Source of the DNA: JBDRLV01 sp043812755
GTDB lineage: Bacteria; Patescibacteriota; Patescibacteriia; UBA9934; GWF2-40-263
Direction: 5' to 3'
Assembly: GCA_043812755.1 (NCBI GenBank)
Contig: JBDRLV010000048.1
Coordinates: 1 to 6,013, forward strand
Length of the DNA: 6,013 bases
Below the pieces are notes generated by a model. It searched no databases. It was not told the origin of the DNA and saw only the letters and a list, made by a program, of their open reading frames with translations. The translations under genes were made by a program, and so were the position numbers. Shown piece by piece: positions 4,941-6,013 of this stretch. Every line of letters begins with the position of its first letter. Positions within the stretch are counted from its first letter, which is position 1.

Positions 4941-5395
4941 AATGGCTAAGAAGATACAGAAAACCACTAGCCATTGTTGGGGGAATCCTTGCTTGTTTCT
5001 TTCTTTTTTGGATGATGTTTTGTCACTACACACCAGTAGGGACTGCACACATCCAGTTCAACCGTACTGACGGATCAACCAAGCTGGATTCGCCTGGTCT
5101 TCATTTCACACCTCCTTGGGTACAAGCAGCCAAGATCGAACTGCGCCCAATGCGGATGTGCATTACCACAGCTGGTAAAGGGTACAACTGCAAGTTGGTC
5201 CAGTTTGTTCCAGAGCACTTCAAGGAGTTTGTAGAGGTTGAGGGCTTCCGGTATTACTGGTTTGTCAATCGTATCTCCTTCAACTGGGGGCACGATGAAA
5301 CCTACCGAGGTTTTGAAGACATCATTCGGGGGCATACCTTTGGTGCAAAAAAGTATGCTTTCTTGAAAGAGCTTCAAAGTTACGATGAGCCTTAA
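4937..5395 (+). CDS. Membrane-anchored SPFH/band-7-like small protein B, 152 aa
   Basis: The start codon overlaps the stop of the preceding gene (ATGA), so translation is probably coupled; there is no separate strong ribosome site. A basic N-terminus (KWLRRYRK) precedes one membrane span at about 11-29, predicting the N-terminus inside and the bulk outside the cytoplasm. GTAHIQFNRTDG (35-46) and SPGLHFTPPW (52-61) strongly recall the opening of prohibitin/band-7 domains. RPMRMCIT (70-77) and NCKLVQFVPEHFK (84-96) align with the same blocks of protein A, including the two cysteines (75 and 85), so the pair arose by duplication. The C-terminal half is aromatic-rich (FRYYWFVNRISF) and differs from A. 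As with A, the protein is far shorter than normal SPFH proteins. Exact function is unknown; membrane scaffold or protease-associated roles are known for SPFH relatives only. Confidence 0.8.
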   Translation: MKWLRRYRKPLAIVGGILACFFLFWMMFCHYTPVGTAHIQFNRTDGSTKLDSPGLHFTPPWVQAAKIELRPMRMCITTAGKGYNCKLVQFVPEHFKEFVEVEGFRYYWFVNRISFNWGHDETYRGFEDIIRGHTFGAKKYAFLKELQSYDEP

Positions 5396-5413
5396 AAAGA
5401 CTACTTCTCACAC

Positions 5414-5438
5414 AACGGAACACTTGTTCCGTTTTTTT
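5414..5438 (+). terminator. Intrinsic terminator of the SPFH-like pair
   Basis: AACGGAAC (5414-5421) pairs perfectly with GTTCCGTT (5426-5433) around loop ACTT and runs into seven T (5432-5438). Confidence 0.9.
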
Positions 5439-5446
5439 GTTTAAAA

Positions 5447-5480
5447 CAAAAACACACCTGCGCTTGCAGATGGGTTTTTA
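5447..5480 (-). terminator. Intrinsic terminator for the minus-strand coiled-coil genes
   Basis: Read on the minus strand, AAAAACCCATCTGC pairs with GCAGGTGTGTTTTT around AAGC, with one mismatch and one G-U, and ends in a T-rich tail. It lies just past the stop codon at 5496 and back to back with the plus-strand terminator at 5414-5438. Confidence 0.7.
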
Positions 5481-5495
5481 TTTTGAACTTATTAT

Positions 5496-5747
5496 TTATG
5501 GAGTAACACCAGCTTTTTGTTCCAATATCTCAATACGCCCCTCAAGACGGTCGTATTTACTACGCAATGCAACCAACTCCAAATCAAGAGTTTCGTGTAA
5601 TTTTGCAAACCTGTCTACAGTAGTGATAATTTCATCCTTTGCATTAGTAATTTCATCTTTTACATAAACACGCATTTCGTCTTTTGTAACCATCTTTTCT
5701 TTTAGAAAATCCATTATTTCATTTGTTGTAACTTCATCATTTGTCAT
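5496..5747 (-). CDS. Small coiled-coil protein, 83 aa, unknown function
   Basis: ATG 5747 is chosen because the sequence from there (MTNDEVTTNEIMDFL) has clean helical, charged character. The frame extends upstream to 5798, but that part would only encode a region already used by the neighbouring gene. Residues 8-35 are a charged helical segment (IMDFLKEKMVTKDEM, YVKDEITNAKDE). About 38-78 form a likely coiled coil (VDRFAKLHETLDLELVALR, then SKYDRLEGRIEILEQK) with regularly spaced Leu/Ile. There is no signal peptide or membrane span. I associate such short 'MTKDE...LRSKYDRLEGRIE' proteins with Patescibacteria, where they are annotated as hypothetical. The start overlaps the previous gene's end by 11 nt; no ribosome site is visible, so translation may depend on coupling. 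Confidence 0.7.
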   Translation of the reverse strand: MTNDEVTTNEIMDFLKEKMVTKDEMRVYVKDEITNAKDEIITTVDRFAKLHETLDLELVALRSKYDRLEGRIEILEQKAGVTP

Positions 5748-5880
5748 ACATAATTGATTTATTCGTAATATTACCAATCCTGATTTGCATATTCTCAACC
5801 TTACCCATTTTTTCTTTCAATTCTTTAACATCACTCTGGGTCTTAAGAACAGTATTCAAAATTTCATCCTCTATATCCAT
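5737..5880 (-). CDS. Very small coiled-coil protein, 47 aa, possibly truncated
   Basis: From ATG 5880 the product begins MDIEDEILNTVLKTQSDV, followed by a short heptad-like helix (KELKEKMGKVENMQIRI). It resembles the N-terminal part of longer coiled-coil proteins of the same general type, then ends after a non-helical GNITNKSIMYDK tail, so it may be the remnant of a longer gene. The candidate promoter at 5916-5889 starts transcription only a few bases before the ATG, giving an almost leaderless message. A longer start at 5964 would lie upstream of that promoter. The gene overlaps the 83-aa gene by 11 nt in another frame and is probably co-transcribed with it. Confidence 0.55.
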   Translation of the reverse strand: MDIEDEILNTVLKTQSDVKELKEKMGKVENMQIRIGNITNKSIMYDK

Positions 5881-5888
5881 ACAATTTA

Positions 5889-5916
5889 AGTTTATCAAAT
5901 TTACACAATTCGTCAA
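5889..5916 (-). promoter_or_regulatory. Promoter of the minus-strand coiled-coil genes
   Basis: On the minus strand TTGACG (5916-5911) and TAAACT (5894-5889, four of six) are separated by 16 bp. The predicted start near 5882 is only about 2 nt before ATG 5880, so the message would be practically leaderless, consistent with the absence of a ribosome site. Confidence 0.5.
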
Positions 5917-5949
5917 TATTTCGATAATAGCAACTGAAGATCTCGCCCC

Positions 5950-6013
5950 TTGACAAACAAGCAAAAATCAGCTAACCTCACCACAGAACACTTCCCTACG
6001 GGAGATTGGAGAA
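5950..6013 (+). promoter_or_regulatory. Promoter and leader of a gene beginning beyond the window
   Basis: TTGACA (5950-5955) followed after 17 bp by TAACCT (5973-5978, weak -10) gives a start near 5985. The leader has a small hairpin, TCCC (5993-5996) with GGGA (6000-6003), and ends with GGAG (6008-6011), a likely ribosome site whose start codon would lie just past the window edge. The promoter is divergent from the minus-strand coiled-coil genes. Confidence 0.5.

Noticed and set aside
5737..5798. Frameshift joining the two minus-strand coiled-coil genes into one
   Set aside because: The sequence upstream of the 83-aa start in its own frame does not continue the helix, and both genes have sensible ends; a simple 11-nt overlap explains the layout better.

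Overview
This window looks like a piece of bacterial chromosome, most probably from the candidate phyla radiation (Patescibacteria/Parcubacteria-like), assigned with moderate confidence. The reasons are: compact genes of unknown family, very strong AAAGGAG-type ribosome sites on the plus-strand genes, and two small coiled-coil proteins with a 'KTQSDVKELKEKM' / 'LRSKYDRLEGRIE' style that I associate with that group. No phage, plasmid, transposase or CRISPR genes are visible. The unusual content is a large structured RNA region and palindromic repeats, one of them translated.

Left part (1-3254, all plus strand). A short tandem palindromic repeat (11-57) precedes a near-consensus sigma70 promoter (86-114). 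No convincing protein gene follows for about 410 bases. Instead there is a terminator-like hairpin (225-248), then about 220 nt of extensively self-complementary sequence (256-475) with two candidate pseudoknots, then a strong intrinsic terminator (476-513). Immediately after this come a 65-aa single-span membrane protein and an overlapping 429-aa protein of no family I recognise. An intergenic hairpin and an 88-bp palindromic repeat separate these from a DUF917 / S-methyl-thiohydantoin-desulfurase-like gene. That gene's start lies in or just after the repeat, and its middle carries a second, different palindromic element of 90 bp read through in frame as 30 extra residues. A bidirectional terminator ends the unit.

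Middle (3270-4345). A small unknown protein is encoded on the minus strand. Divergent from it is a clear phosphatidylglycerophosphatase A (PgpA) gene with its own promoter, ribosome site and terminator, pointing to phosphatidylglycerol synthesis.

Right part (4365-6013). A textbook promoter drives two overlapping genes for small membrane-anchored paralogues that resemble the N-terminal part of SPFH/band-7 proteins. A terminator follows, then two very small minus-strand coiled-coil genes that lack ribosome sites. At the right edge a promoter and leader lead into a gene beginning just outside the window.

The most promising candidates for something undescribed are the structured RNA upstream of the membrane-peptide/429-aa pair, and the protein-coding palindromic insertion in the DUF917 gene.
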